Of a stretch of DNA of 64,000 nt, positions 12,110 through 25,427 are shown in pieces. Both the position numbers and the translations under genes were made by a program. A model generated the notes under the pieces. The model was given only the letters and a program-made list of their open reading frames with translations, did not search any database and was not told where the DNA came from. The first letter of the stretch is position 1. Each line of letters starts with the position of its first letter. The stretch is from Isoetes taiwanensis (taxonomy: Eukaryota; Streptophyta; Lycopodiopsida; Isoetales; Isoetaceae): contig JAJEKV010000057.1 of the NCBI GenBank assembly GCA_021234155.1, positions 8,646,108 through 8,710,107 of the forward strand, given 5' to 3'.

Positions 12110-12137
12110 GCCCAGCAACGCTGAGCACTTTTTCTAG
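12110..12137 (+). mobile_element. Helitron 3' terminus (plus strand)
   Basis: The hairpin GCCCAGCAACGCTGAGC (12110-12126) is followed by ACTTTTT and CTAG (12134-12137), then T. This is the CTRR|T ending with an upstream hairpin seen at Helitron 3' ends, and it nearly matches the termini at 38960, 39132 and 24488. The 5' terminus was not found. Confidence 0.75.
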
Positions 12138-12229
12138 TATATATGCTAATGGGGTCTCAATCATGGTGTATTTGGTCAGTTAATTTAGGTTTTGGTAGTA
12201 TATCTATACGTTTGTTATTTTCAATTTAG

Positions 12230-12660
12230 GTATGTCAAGCTGGTAACCAAGGTGCTAAGGGTTTGGTCATATTTTAGGATATGCCCTCAGCCAATGAATG
12301 AGATTTACCCATAGAGTAGATTTACCTATATAAAGCAAGGGTTCCTCCTCATAGACCAAAGGTTCAGCCACATATCTTTGGAATGAGATATCTTGGAGCT
12401 CTTTCTCTTGAGATTTACCCATTTTAAGCAAAAAATAAGGATCTCATTTTTTCCTCCTTATAGACCAAGGGTTCTCTAATCTTTATCTTCTTCTGGTAAC
12501 CAAGGTGCTAAGGGTTTGGTCATATATCTCTACCCTTCCTTCATGGGTATAGATCCATAGACCAAAGGTTTTGACTTATAGACCAAGGGTTCTCTAATCT
12601 TTATCTTCTTCCTGCACGATATCTCTACCCTTCCTTCATGGGTATAGATCCTTGCTGACA
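12230..12660. repeat. Local interleaved duplications
   Basis: GGTAACCAAGGTGCTAAGGG occurs at 12243 and 12495. AGACCAAGGGTTCTCTAATC occurs at about 12462 and 12581. ATATCTCTACCCTTCCTTCA occurs at about 12522 and 12619. The pattern looks like slippage or repeated local duplication. Bases 12660-13990 hold no recognised gene, only a pair of short repeats (GGATTGCGGCTCATC-like) near 13095 and 13180. Confidence 0.7.
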
Positions 12661-13996
12661 CTTCCCTATTCTGCCTACAATAATTAGGCCCAGCTCTTCT
12701 CCTGCACCATCCAACTCTTGAGCCTGCTTGACGGTCTCCACACGAGCATTGTAACTGCCCACGAGTCGTTAGTGTCATCAGTTCCAGTTGGAGAGGGAGT
12801 GCATAATTTACCCATTCTACCATTTTAAAGAATCCACTTTACATAGGAACTTAAAGCTAGGCCTGTACTAAGTTTAAATTTTTTGCAAAATGGATGATGT
12901 CATTACATAGACATGCATAGAATTATAACATATAAAGAATAACGCTTTCATATATATTATAAAAGAAACATGCCTATTAACAAAAGATTAATACAACATA
13001 AAGAGTGGAGAAGATCCTAAGTGGGACGTAATATCCTAGAGAGATGTTCTTGCGTGTGGTCCTTATTATGAAGAGGTATATGCTATAAGGAATTGCGGCT
13101 CATCCTTATGGCAGTTCTTCCTTATCCTTCATAGAGCAAGGATGGGATAAATGAATGAAGAGACATATGCTATGACGGATTGCGGCTCATCAAGGGCTAG
13201 GGCAGCTGCCAACGACTTTAGATCCATCCATATTCCCTTGTCCATCCAATAATAAAAAAGGACGAGTCTCTGCCTTATTGATTCGCCCACGAGCTATTGA
13301 GTTCAACTCTCAAACGTATGCAAAAATGGCACTTGCTCTGTAAGTGCTAAGTTCTTGTATCAATATAAATGCCATTTATTTGAAACGAGCATTTATGATT
13401 ATTTTAGCTATAAACAAGAATGATTGCAAGAGCGTTGAAGAAAAAACAAACAAAATAAATAAAATGTCCTAGTTGCCAACTTGAGTCTCGTTTGCCAAGT
13501 TGGAATTGTTTACTATCTAACCTATTATATGTCGACCAAATAGCTTGATGAGGTTAGTACTTATTCAAGTGGATGTTCTTTTAATGTGACTAAACACTTG
13601 AGAACAAAGAATTTCTATCACAAAATATATAAAAAAGAAACATGACGAACCTATCTTTTTATGTGAACCACCACTTGAGGAATTTACTAAATCTACTTAT
13701 TGACAAAGTAATATAAAATCCTTTTGAACAATTTCAAGGAACAAGGGCATGTGGAAGGGATATTGCCTATAAGTTTTACAATATATTTGTTCTAGATCCA
13801 CATGGAAATGAACATTTAGAAATATTAAGAAAATATGGAGTAAATTTAAAAGAGCAAATAATTGATGTAGTGACAACATCTCTCGACAGTAGTTTGTCAT
13901 CAACTCCATATGCAATGGAAACCATTAAAAAATCAGAGACTGATTAGAGAAAATGACAAAAACAAGTATATTCTTAAGCAATGTCAACGTTGAGCT

Positions 13997-16042
13997 ATGT
14001 CCATATATAGACACCCACGTCTATTGGATGTTCAATTAAAAAGCATGACACCTGATCATCATCATAATGGAGAATTGCCTCAACATGTTGATGTTGATGA
14101 AAATGATGTTGAAGGCGGGGGTTTTACTGCAACTCAAATCAATGGATTGCCTCATGTTCACGCACATGATAGAAGCATCAAATATAAGTTATTGCATAAT
14201 CTCAAGGAAACATTGTTCCCAGATGATCCATGCCATGACTGCCACAATATCACATTTCATGGATTCATTTTAGCACTACAATACATTTTTCCAATCTTTG
14301 ATTGGTTACCAAAATACAAGCTTGGAGATCTCAAAGCTGACTTCATTGCAGGTATCACGATAGCCAGCTTATCCATTCCACAAGGTATTGCATATGCAAA
14401 GCTTGCAAATTTACCTTCAGAATATGGCCTTTATGCAAGTTTTATTCCTCCTTTGATCTATTCAATCTTTGGTAGTTCAAAACATATAGCTCCAGGCCCT
14501 TCTGCAATTCTATCAATTCTTGTTGGGGTCCTTGTCCAAGCAGATGTTGATCCTGTTGCAAATCCTCAATTTTATCTAAAAATGGTATTCACAGCAACTC
14601 TATTCGCGGGGATTTTTCAAATTTCTCTTGGTGTATTAAGGTTGGGATTCATCATGGATTTGCTTTCTGATGCAACCCAAATAGGATTTGTATCGGGGGC
14701 AGCCATCATACTATGCACCCAACAATTGAAAGAGATTTTGGGGCTTCACGAATTCACCAAAAAAACTGACATAATCTCCGTTTTTAAAGCCGTTTTCAAA
14801 GACCCTCATAAGTGGAACTGGGTGCCAATTGTGATGGCCATTTGCTTTATCTCCTTTATATTGACTACTAAATTCTTGAGCAAGAAGAGAAAATTCTTCT
14901 TTTGGATAAACGCTGCAGCACCAATGATGTCAGTGATCATTACGACGTTATTTGTATGGCTAACGAAAGCAGAAGAAAGGGGTTTAAGGATTGTGGGTGG
15001 CTTGAAAAAAGGGCTTAATCCTGCATCGACCAAGATGTTGGTTATGCATGGATCTGACATGATAAGTGCAATGAAAATTGGAGTTGTCGCCGCATCAATT
15101 TCTCTAATGGAATCTATAGCAGTAGGAAGAATATTTGCATCAGCCAAAGGATACCACATAGATGGCAATAAGGAAATCATTGCAGTGGGAGTCATGAACG
15201 TTGTAGGATCATGCACATCATGTTACCCTGTTGCAGGAACCCTTTCTCGATCTGCAGTGAATGTTAGCGCGGGATGCAGATCTGCCATATCAATTATAGT
15301 CATGGCATTTTTTGTTATGATTGCACTATTGTTCCTGCTGCCTCTGTTCCATTACACGCCCAATGTGATTCTATCTTCCATAATCTTTGCTGCAGTAATT
15401 GGTATGATTGATCCTATTGGTGTATATTCAATATTCAAGGTGGATATCATAGATTTTGCTGCATGTATGGCTACATTTTTTGGCGTTGTGTTCATCTCAA
15501 TTCCAATAGGACTAATGATTGGAGTGATAGTTTCATTAATTGGCATGTTGCTGCACATGGCCAGACCACATACTACGTTGTTGGGGCAAATTCCTCATAC
15601 TGGTGTTTACAGAGATCTTCATCAATATCCTGAAGCAAGCAAAATGGAAGGAATCCTTATCATCAGAATAGATGCTGCAATATATTTCTTTGGAGCAAAT
15701 TACATTCGAGAACGTGTTCTCAGATGGGTTGGAAGTGAAGATGCAACCTCAAATCCAATTCGTTTTGTAATTTTGGATTTGAGTCCTGTAATTACCATGG
15801 ATGTAACTGCAGTTCATGCCTTGGAAGACTTGTTTAAGACCTTAGAACACAAGGAGAAACAACTTGTAATAGTTAATCCTAACAACGGTGTCCTTGTAAA
15901 GCTAGAGAAGTCAGGATTTATTAAGCTTTTGGGTGAAGACTGGGTCTTTCTTGCTGTGGCTCAGGCTATTAGTATGATCAGAATCATTTGTGGTCATCTA
16001 AATCATGAACAAGATGAGCAACAACATGAGGACCGTGAGTAG
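13997..16042 (+). CDS. Sulfate transporter (SULTR/SLC26 family), intronless
   Basis: An uninterrupted 681-codon frame from ATG to TAG encodes a plant-type proton/sulfate symporter of the plasma or an inner membrane. A ~75-residue hydrophilic His/Asp-rich N-terminus precedes the membrane domain, which contains the family signature (AGITIASLSIPQGIAYAKLA, then NLPSEYGLYASFIPPLIYS and GSSKHIAPGPSAI). ATQIGFVSGAAIILCTQQLK and GTLSRSAVNVSAGCRSA match the conserved later segments. A STAS domain occupies roughly residues 525-660 (IDAAIYFFGANYIRERV and FVILDLSPVITMDVTAVHAL). Length is normal for the family (about 640-700). Plant family members usually have many introns, so a single exon is unusual and could indicate a retrocopy. 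No clear poly(A) tract or flanking duplication was found to prove that. The first ATG fits the frame; a second Met at codon 17 is possible. All key regions are intact, so it is probably functional. Confidence 0.93.
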   Translation: MSIYRHPRLLDVQLKSMTPDHHHNGELPQHVDVDENDVEGGGFTATQINGLPHVHAHDRSIKYKLLHNLKETLFPDDPCHDCHNITFHGFILALQYIFPIFDWLPKYKLGDLKADFIAGITIASLSIPQGIAYAKLANLPSEYGLYASFIPPLIYSIFGSSKHIAPGPSAILSILVGVLVQADVDPVANPQFYLKMVFTATLFAGIFQISLGVLRLGFIMDLLSDATQIGFVSGAAIILCTQQLKEILGLHEFTKKTDIISVFKAVFKDPHKWNWVPIVMAICFISFILTTKFLSKKRKFFFWINAAAPMMSVIITTLFVWLTKAEERGLRIVGGLKKGLNPASTKMLVMHGSDMISAMKIGVVAASISLMESIAVGRIFASAKGYHIDGNKEIIAVGVMNVVGSCTSCYPVAGTLSRSAVNVSAGCRSAISIIVMAFFVMIALLFLLPLFHYTPNVILSSIIFAAVIGMIDPIGVYSIFKVDIIDFAACMATFFGVVFISIPIGLMIGVIVSLIGMLLHMARPHTTLLGQIPHTGVYRDLHQYPEASKMEGILIIRIDAAIYFFGANYIRERVLRWVGSEDATSNPIRFVILDLSPVITMDVTAVHALEDLFKTLEHKEKQLVIVNPNNGVLVKLEKSGFIKLLGEDWVFLAVAQAISMIRIICGHLNHEQDEQQHEDRE

Positions 16043-17940
16043 ACTTCCATTGATTGATTGAACATAATAATCAAATTACTCCTTTTCTAATATCAACAAT
16101 GTTATTGAATAGATAAGACTAGGGATAGGTTCTGATCCTATTTTTCAAACCTTCTGTATGTAATTTTTCTAAGAAAAATATTTTGGAAATATAAAATATA
16201 TTTTCGACAGTTTAATACCTTAACCGAAAGAAAAAAGAATCCAGCGCGGATACGTCTCCTTCTGGGTGCATAAGCATATAAATTAAAAGAGATATGGGCG
16301 CCATGTTATGCGACTGCCACATGTTGTGCCCGCCTTTAACCAGTTTGCAGACACATCGTTTCCAGCATGGCCACAAAGTTGTGAAACTGCGGACACGTTC
16401 CAAAATTTTGTGGCAGTCGCATTAGGAAAAAACGTGGTCATGCATGAAAGTGGCGGATGCATGTTGTGGGCTTGCGGCCGCAACATTACGGCTGCATTTT
16501 TGCCTGGACATGACCACACCACCATTTTTACAGCTGTGTTTTTGGTATTTTGCAGCCGCACCATTGTGTATAAAACAGGCGCAGTCACGATGCTTCGCTT
16601 GTGCACACCAAGAATGGTGAGCACACCCCAACCGTCCTTCCCCCACCCCTCACCCTCTTTGTTTTTGTTATAGCGCTAGTTTTTTCTTGTCTTAGCATCC
16701 TAGGGTCCACTGAGTTTCATGGGCCTGCCTAGCTTGGCTTCACCGCAATTTATTCCAGCGCCATAAAGCTTGGGCACTTGACCATGCGAGCTCATTGGAC
16801 CTGGTCCATGTTGTCAGGATTGACGTTTGCATTGCCTTGCATTACCATGAGCTATCCTGGTAGTGTTCTATGGTGCATGGATGTTGTTTTGATGATGCTT
16901 CAAGAGCGCTTGCTACTATGCCCTCACTCCCAATAGTACTGTGCATGAATGGCCAGCATTAAACATGGGATTGGAGTATACGGTGGCAAGCACTTGAATG
17001 GTACGTAAGATCATAAGCGAGCGCTTTATGGCACTGGCTAGTAACATTTGGACCGAGCCAGATCGTGTCATTTCTTGAACCATAGACACAAGATGGGCAT
17101 CATTTTCTTAGCAACCAGAGCAACCAAGGAAACATATAGATCTATAACATCGAAAATAGCAACCAGTGAACCTTAACACTAGAGTCGTCACATGATGTAC
17201 CAGAAAATGTGCATTTGCATTGTTTGCTTAATTTATTCTTACATGTTAATATATGGCAGTCATGTTGCATGGAAAAAATACCTAAAAATCTATTGGTCCT
17301 AGTTTATGAGAGTTACACTTAGGTAAATGTAAGGGGGGTAAGTCTGTTTTGCTTAATATTTAGATAGAGTAAAACTGTTTCGGTAAGAAGATTTTTATTA
17401 TTTTTTTCATTATTTTTATATTTTTCTTCCTAGAGAGTAAGACACAAAAAACTGCACCTCAATCCGAGGTCTCAGAAGGGAGATAGGGTTATTTGAATAT
17501 GACAGGGTCAAAACTGTTATTTGTCTTCTGTGAACCAATACTGGTTTTTAGAAAGCTGTTTCCAAATCAAATCTCCAACTTTTGTAGGGAAAGGAATTTT
17601 GACCTAATGGAATCACCCCAAAAACAAACACATAAAAAAAGCACAGCGTTCATTCACAAGAAATCAAGAAAGGTTTGTATACTCGAGACAATTACTGGTC
17701 CACCTTCTTTTTAAAATTAAAAACTCCCTCATGTTAATTGATTTTAGTTTCAATTGTGGGATAATCACGTCATGAGCTACTCCATTCATTAAAAATAATC
17801 AATGCTCATGATCTTGAGATTAGAGTAAACTTTCTAGTGTCCATTCCAAGTTATCTGTTTAGATTACGCGTTCTATGAATTTTATAAACCTATGCATTGA
17901 ATGGTGAACTCAAAACTTGTATTTTCAAACTTCTCAAGTT
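16043..17940. other. Intergenic, no recognised gene
   Basis: The sulfate transporter's 3' untranslated region probably lies in the first ~170 bases. Bases 16290-16660 contain alternating G+C-rich repeats of TGCGGC/GCCGCA character (for example GCGGCCGCAACATTACGGCTGC) with open frames on both strands and no protein family match. I treat these as non-coding repeat DNA. Confidence 0.45.
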
Positions 17941-17952
17941 GTGGAAGCAATG

Positions 17953-18820
17953 CAAAAGATAAGATAAGATAAGATGAATTTTTACGTCCACGGGAACCCA
18001 ACGGGTTATGGGACGGCACATGCAAGGGCAACAACCCATCTAAAACCTGGGAACTAGGCCCCATCACCAAACACAATAACCAAATATTAAAAAGCTACCA
18101 AGAATAAGATAATATAATGCTAATGCTAGTGGAAAATTTATGCTTCCAAAATTATCTAGACATAGTCAGTCCAAGGATTGGAAGGCCATTGATCTAGAAT
18201 AATTCTTTGCGCCCCCCATTACCTTGCCCATTTCTTTTTGCAGACGGGCTGCCGCCTCACCTTTGAGCTCCTCCTTACGGTTACACAATTGAAGAGGGGA
18301 GAGGTCCTCTGCATCTTGAGAAACTAGTCCCTTTGAGATGGTTCAGGTGTGAAGAACATGTAAGCGGCTAAGAGTGTCTTGAAACCGAACCAAAAGATGG
18401 CGAGGGCGATCGGTCTGCCGCTCCCACCCTAGTAGCGGAGACAACTCCACCAGCCTCCACATGCATGACATCGGTGAAAAATGTAAAGCAAAGATCCATA
18501 TCGAAAGGGCATCATCTTACGCCTCAACCCCCTATAATACGCAAGTTTAGGCTCCTAGTAACAGAAGATACTGAGGCAGCCTGCTCCTGTCTGCTAGCTC
18601 GGCACTGTGACTCCTGGTCCCCTTGGGATTGTGGAGATGTCTGTACGCCCACCTCAACATGTTCCCTTTCCAATGTCTGCACTTCCGCTTCAACACAATG
18701 CTTCTTCTGTGGCTGTAACTCTGTATCTAGTGTCTGTACTGTGGCTATAACTATGAAAAATAAAGGTTGATTGCTATGTCTATTTTTTATTGCTGGTCCA
18801 CATGTTTTAGGATCATTCAA
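17953..18820 (-). mobile_element. Retroposon 3' end with (TCTTA)n tail
   Basis: Read on the minus strand, the sequence CCCATAACCCGTTGGGTTCC (near 18015-17996) leads into GTGGACGTAAAAATTC and then a (TCTTA) repeat (17976-17955), the layout of a LINE or SINE 3' tail. Upstream on the same strand, 18820-18524 is open and contains EVGVQTSPQSQ-type sequence of no recognised family, and bases near 18300-18180 give a helical stretch (KEELKGEAAARLQKEMGK). The 5' boundary is uncertain. Confidence 0.4.
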
Positions 18821-21800
18821 AAAGCCATAACATCCTCATCTTAATTGGTTTTAAACTCGCCTTAAGAATATATAAATTCCATGTATAGTATTCTATTTGA
18901 AAAATTTGTTAATTGCTAGAATTGCATTATTTAATGGTAATGTTGACGCACGAGAAAATTGAACCTATATAAATCTCCACTCACCCTTCCAAAAATCATG
19001 TTAGAGGAGGTAAAAAATCACCATATCATCGTATAAGTGACAAATGAACAATAAATAGAATTGGTAATGATAACTAGAGAGCTTTACTTCTATATCCAAT
19101 TCCTCTAACTGTGGACCACAATGGTCCATGCATATTTATATTCAAGTCTTACATATAGTAGTATGTTATTTTTAGCATCGAATTGCAGATGTATGTTGCC
19201 GATGAAGCTTAAATCCATAAAAATTATAGTCTATCATGAAAGACAAGCTGAAATTACTATTATTATACCTAAAATAGGAACTCCTAAGTAGCAAACACGT
19301 GTCCTAAGTTTATGATAGTAAAGAATAAGAAGATTTCATCGCGTGCTTTGCACTATGTTTCGTCAGTCGTGAGTTGAAAAAAATGTTATCTTACCTTAAA
19401 ATATGGCAAACCTAAGTACAAACTAGAAATAGTCCGTGTCTATTTTAAATCAAATCTTCTACATAATGTGTTACTTTTAACATGAAATTCAAGGTTTATG
19501 TTGATAAAGAAGGGTCACATTCATAAAACAAAACTGCCTATCATAAAAGATGAGTTTTTTGTACTATTACCATAACTAAACTCCAATTTTGCGTACTGGC
19601 AACCACTTTTAAATATAAATAATACATGGTTATTCGCCATATTTAAGTTGATAAAATTCCTTTTTATGTAGATATAAGTGGAATGTATGAAGTGCATCAT
19701 TTGTTGCCCTTAGAAAGCTTATATATGGGTTTAGTTAAACTATTTTAGTTCTATTTTTGTCTTGGATTTTGTGTCGAATCTTCTTTCATGAAAATTGAGA
19801 TCCACATGACCTATAGAGTTGACAACTTATGGCCGCAAGTCTTACGTCAAAACTTGTTATAGTAAAGGAGAAACAACTCACAATCTCAAACAGCTTTTTT
19901 GAGCTAAATATGGTTTTAAGACTTGTCACTTCATATATATATAATGTCATCTAATAGCAAGGAAACATGAAGACATGCAAATCAACATGTTTTATCATAA
20001 AACATCAATTACTTTTAATTTTAGAATCATTTGGACTCCTTTATGCTAGAAACTTAGAGAATGCAGTTCTGGCCTGGCGTAAAAACTGCTGACACAAGGC
20101 GCCCAAAAATTAATTAGCATTCATAATCATGAATAAAGTTAGTATAAGGGTGGTTTTAAATACATGCAAGTCATAATGTCAATAAAAACTAGATGACTTT
20201 CATGGTTTTGTAAAATCACTATGAGTTTAATCATGGTTCTTATACTAATTTTATGTCGTACACTAGTTTCATAAAATTATTACTATTTCAGAAGGTCGTT
20301 TTCAAGAATTCATTGTCAATATTATAAGTTAATATGTTTTTACATATTAGTTATTATTTATCATATACATATTTTTAAACCTAGTTTTCATCCTCCCAAA
20401 TTTGTTTTTATTAGTTTAAAAAAACCATGCTTGATTTTGAAAATGTGTCATGGTTTTGGGCATGTATCAAAAACCATGCTTCAAATCCTTCCACTATCAT
20501 CAATGTATCATGCTAGTGAAAGTTGATTGCATAAGTCCATTGTGATAAGGGATGTCTAATGCCCTAATATGAAACTCTAAAAATTGTCGAGCATGTTCCT
20601 AGGACTTTTATATCTATCTATTGTTTAAATTCGGTTTTTCCGGTTTGGTGAGAAAGGTTTTTTGGTTTTTCTTTTAGCCTAATTTCCTATGATTGTTGGC
20701 ATTTTAGTCACCGGAAAATATTCCGATGCTTCCAAAAATCGCTCACATTTTTTAATATGTTTTCAAGTTGCAGGTTTTAGGGGTTTTTTCTTCCTTGCTT
20801 TTCCTTTCAATTCGGGCATGCATTGCCACGAAATTTCGCCCTTTCTGTGCATCATCTATGCACCGACATGTAATATTATCCATTTCGAAATGGGTAGATC
20901 TTCTTTAGGCTTCCAAAACGGTGCGATTTTATATGTTCTTGCTGATGGGCATGTGAAATTGTATTTTTTGTTGCAACAGACACTGCAGAAATCGTTGCAT
21001 AATGATTCTTAGCAAATGAATCAAAGATAGGCGCATGCAGTGTATCGATTCAGTGGGTTTGTTAATTGATAAATTTATTTTGTAAATCACTTCTGTTCAT
21101 CTGCTGATTTGGGAGTTTTAATAACTTCTGTTCATCGGCATTTTTTTTTCCAGAAAAATCGCTTGATCCGGTATTCTAGAACCCTTCGATCATTTCTTAC
21201 TTCACAGAACCTTTCGATCGCTCATCCTTCTCCTCGCTCTCAGTCTAGGGAGCATTTCCAAAGGTGCTGGACGACATTTCATTGCATGGCATTCTATCTT
21301 GCTGCAGTTTGCAAATATTGGGTTGTATATTTCTGAAGCTTTTGATTTTTCTTATCCTCTCATTGCGAGCGTTCTTTTTTCAGGTTACTGTGGCATCTGC
21401 AGCGAAAACTCTGTTTAAGAAAACCGTGTTTCGGCCATTTTTTTCAAAAGCCTCCACTCTTCTCTCCGAAACGGCAGCATGCTCGGAGTGATGATTAGAA
21501 TTCGCAAACGAGACTAATGCCGATTTGAAGAGGGATTCATTTAGCGTTTTTAGGGCTCTTAGATTAGTCAGAAGGCAGAGCCAACCAGCCGATTTTGGAT
21601 TTTGAGGGTCAGTAAGAAATAAACCTCAGACTGACTTGGGATTCATGGCGCGCAAATAGCTTCGTAATTCTTTTTGCGTTCATGTTTGTGCCATGTTTTT
21701 CTTCAGGTACTTTGATATTTATGCTTGAAGTATGGTGCAAGAATCGGTGCCAACCCTGCATCTAAGCTCCCGGAAGCATCTTGGGTTCCAGAATTTTGAT

Positions 21801-24458
21801 TGAAGCAAGCAGTTCGTATTCGGCAAAGTAGTGCTGCGTCTATCTTTAAATTTTTACCCTTAGATGAAGTCTTCCCATTTTTATTTTTAGGTTGTTGCCT
21901 GGATGGAGCTATTCTCTTCTATAAATTTGGTTTTGCAACCTTCCATCTTTGAATATGATCCATGATATCATAACCAGCAGAGTTGGCTGTGCCTTCCGCT
22001 CCATGTGCTGGGCATAATTCACCATAGCCATCACTTGGCTGGCAACCTCAGGGTGAAGGCCTTCTCTTTTTATATTGAAGGCAGGCAGGGTGAAGGTTTT
22101 CTCAAATGCTATATTTATTTTCGATGTACTCACAGATGCTGAACTGGTAGTAATCTGCCTACTACCCTGTGGCATCTACTCTTGAGGCTTTTGGTTGATT
22201 GGGTCTTGAAATTCCCTAATATTCGTCTACACCAAGAATCAGAGGATATTAGCTTCATCTCTTACTCTGTTGGTCTTTCAGATTCAACCAGGAAAAGATC
22301 GTTTGAGTCTCTTTGTAGGTCTTAAGTTTAAACTGTGATATGTGTTTAAACGGTGATATGTGCTTTGCAAAAAGTCCAGTTGTTTAATTGCGATTTTTAT
22401 TTCCATGTGCAGGAACTAGGCTCAGGCAATTCCAGTATCTTGACTCTCAAGGCTGATTATTATCTCTTAGAAATCTGTAGATGAGCCCACAAGGTAGTTT
22501 TCTTCTTCGAGATCATAGGGTCCACATATGGACACCTTTCTTGACATATTTTTTATCTGTTTAGTAATTTCCTTGCTTATTTTGGGATGCTCATAGCAAA
22601 GCTCATGCAGTCTTGCCAGGTACTTTGGTGTCCAGTCCTAAATGCTTAGTACAACGTTATTGCGCCTTGGCCAGTGAAACAGGTGCAACATCTTTTATAT
22701 TTTCATCGTTTGTCACTTACGGATATAGCATTTCTTGAATTTCACAACCCATTGAGAGGCAAAGCCACGGTGGTGCAACTCTGGCACTCAATGTGGCAAT
22801 GTTTTTGCAATTTGTACCATTTTTGCCATATTTTAAAGGTAGGGAACTGCTAACCAAGCAGTCTTAAATGTGGATGAATATTGTTTTGGTTTTCATTCTC
22901 AAGGTGGTTTTTGGTGAACCGTACTCTGATTTTATGTTGCTGATTATCAATATGTCAACTGTAGGTTGGGAGCAACCAATTTGTGAAGATGGGCTCTAGG
23001 AACAAGTTATGAACACGTTATATTGTTGTGGCTTAATCTATTACCATTTATCATTTCCAGGTCATTCATATTGTGGCAGATGTTAGACGTCTTTCCATAA
23101 CTGCAAGATAATAGATAACAATATTCATTCTACTTAGTAGTTGGACTAATGTTCTCCCAGGGTATTTTCTGCAGGGTGATAGGAAGAAATAAGGTGGTAG
23201 TTCGGTTAAATAGCCATGTGATAACAAGGCAGGGTTTGTATGATTTTTTGAGTCTCTTACAAGCTGCTGTAGCAGTTGTCCAAAAGGTACCTTGAATATA
23301 TTTTAAGTGCACAAAACATCGAAGACCAACGCTATTCTAAACACCAACTCCACACTTAGACATTCTATTTGTTACAAGGTTTCTTAGATTTTTATGCAAT
23401 TTGATTTAAATTGATGTTATTTGGTGACTTTTGCTTTCGTGCAAAAGTCGCACTAAAAACACAGTATTCCCAACGTAAAGGAACTACAAACTCTACAAAC
23501 TCTATAAACAAACAAGAATGTTAATATATGTATTGTGTTAAATGCAAAGTTTCCTTGAAGCAATCATTGTATTTTTGAACCTAGCGGCTATATTTTGCCA
23601 AGTAGTCTAGAGTAGTCTAGAATATATGCAACAATTGAAGGTCCATTTTCCTTAAACCTGAGGTATAAAGGACCATCTTATGCTATAGGCACAAGCTTAG
23701 ACTATCAAAAGTAGATATTTGGACAGTCTTAAGGAAAATAAGGAGTTCTCTTGGGCATTGCGGTATCATTATCAGGCTTGGGAGTAAAAGTGAAGGCAAT
23801 GCAATAAAGAGAGTCTTGAAGCACCGATTTCAACAACTCTTATCAAAATAACTCTTACCAAAATATGGTTGAATGCGCCTTCCATGCCTAAATTATTCTA
23901 TCTTAAAATAATGAGCATGGTTACAACAACATTTAAGATGATGTTACCATAGAGAAGTCCATATGTGCATGTCATCTATGATAATGAGGTTATTTCATGG
24001 GTAATTGATAACTGCCAATTTAACTTTACAGCTGGAATATTTAAAATTTAAAATTCCAAACATACTCCTCAAATTTTGCACGAACATTATAGATTTGAAA
24101 CAGATCTTCCCAGTTAAATCAAATTCATCTAAATTGGAGTCAAAATTCACAATTTATGTTCATATACATTGTTTTTTATAGCACTTACTTAAAACACTAT
24201 AACTTAAAGATTCCAACTCCATTTTAGACGATTCTACTGCTACTGGATAGCTTCACTCTCACTATAAGTTTCATGAAGGGCACTTTTTCAGTTATTGCCA
24301 TTTGAGCCAAATACCCTGCTTCTACAGATATTTCTAGAATATTTGTAAACTTCAAGATTACCACGGGACCAAAATAAAGTTCATTCTTGCCAATATCTGT
24401 TGTTGAAGTTGCACATATGGACGTTAAAGTCCGAGTAAAACCAAATGCCAGGACATTA
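18821..24458. other. Long AT-rich interval, no recognised gene
   Basis: It contains only short open frames without family signatures. Bases 19590-19850 are the inverted partner of 1262-1525. The segment 20680-22500 has somewhat more balanced composition and several GT/AG-like borders, but no product could be assigned. Part of the right side is probably the interior of the Helitron ending at 24488. Confidence 0.4.
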
Positions 24459-24488
24459 GCCCGGCAACGCCGGGCACCCGTTTACTAG
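24459..24488 (+). mobile_element. Helitron 3' terminus (plus strand)
   Basis: The perfect hairpin GCCCGGCAACGCCGGGC (24459-24475) is followed by ACCCGTTTA and CTAG (24485-24488), then T. It has the same architecture as the termini at 12137, 38960 and 39132, but with a G+C-stronger stem. No 5' terminus was paired with it. Confidence 0.75.
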
Positions 24489-24779
24489 TTCCTTAGAATT
24501 AGCAATGTTCAATTTAGATGTATGGATAAGGAAAAAATTGTTGAGTCAATGATACATGTCTCCATCCTCATTTCCATAACCTTAGTTTAGAAGTCCATAA
24601 CACTTAGCCAAATCGAAACCTTAAAACCTTAAGATAATACATAAGGTCATTTTTTAGACTCAAACAATATTCGTATCCATTGTAACATTTAGCAATAAAG
24701 CTATAGATGTTCAAATAATTAAATTCACTTAGGCAACAAGTTAGAATAAAATGCTTCACTTTTATCAACATGGAGTTCC

Positions 24780-24940
24780 CTTCGCTTTTTTGTATGATTT
24801 TTATATGATTTTACAGCTGTATTAAATGAGACATACTAATTGGTATATCTAGAATGCATATACGCCTTTTATTAATTTTAGTGTTTTTGTTTAATGGTTT
24901 AGACCCATGTGCCATGTTATATTTTTGCTTAATTATGTAT
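24780..24940 (-). repeat. Inverted copy of the 30231/30998 repeat family
   Basis: Reverse-complement similarity to 30330-30480 and 31070-31220, including GCATATACGCCTTTTATTAA against TTAATGCAGGCGTATATGC. It is probably a fragment of the same repeat family. Confidence 0.65.
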
Positions 24941-25427
24941 TTTGATCCTCAACATGCAATGCTCGAGCTAGATAGAAATAAGGTCTGCTAGGGCAAATTT
25001 TGAGATCAATCGATATTCGTCCTTATTCTGTCCCTGCCAGACTATGCCAAAATAGCCGACTACTCTAGCATGAGCTCGGAACATGGTATGTCTGTGCACA
25101 TATGACTTTCTCAACACGAGTTTTGGAAGCCTTCATGCTATTGATGAACATACTACAGCTGGAGCCCGGATCTGCCAAGGCATGCTGATCGCAGCCATAG
25201 AGGCTGATGAGCAATAGATGTTTGAAACTCGATGAGGTCCTTCAAAGCTAGTTTTGTATTTTTGGCATTAGGGTTCCTCCATTTTTTGTACAGGTTAGAA
25301 CCCATTTCTTGTAGTTTATTGAAATAACTCTTCCTAGCATCCAACATGTTGGAAGACAGACAAAAAGACTCTTAATGAAACCCAAGAAGCCTTTAAGTAT
25401 TCAGACGAAGTTTCAGAAGGAGGTGAT

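Noticed and set aside
12945..12975. TCATATATATTATAAAAGAA as a Helitron 5' end
   Set aside because: Preceded by T and not A, in a generally AT-rich area; a chance match is likely.
16290..16673. Overlapping 113- and 121-codon frames on both strands
   Set aside because: Mutually antisense frames in GC-alternating repeat sequence, with no family signature.
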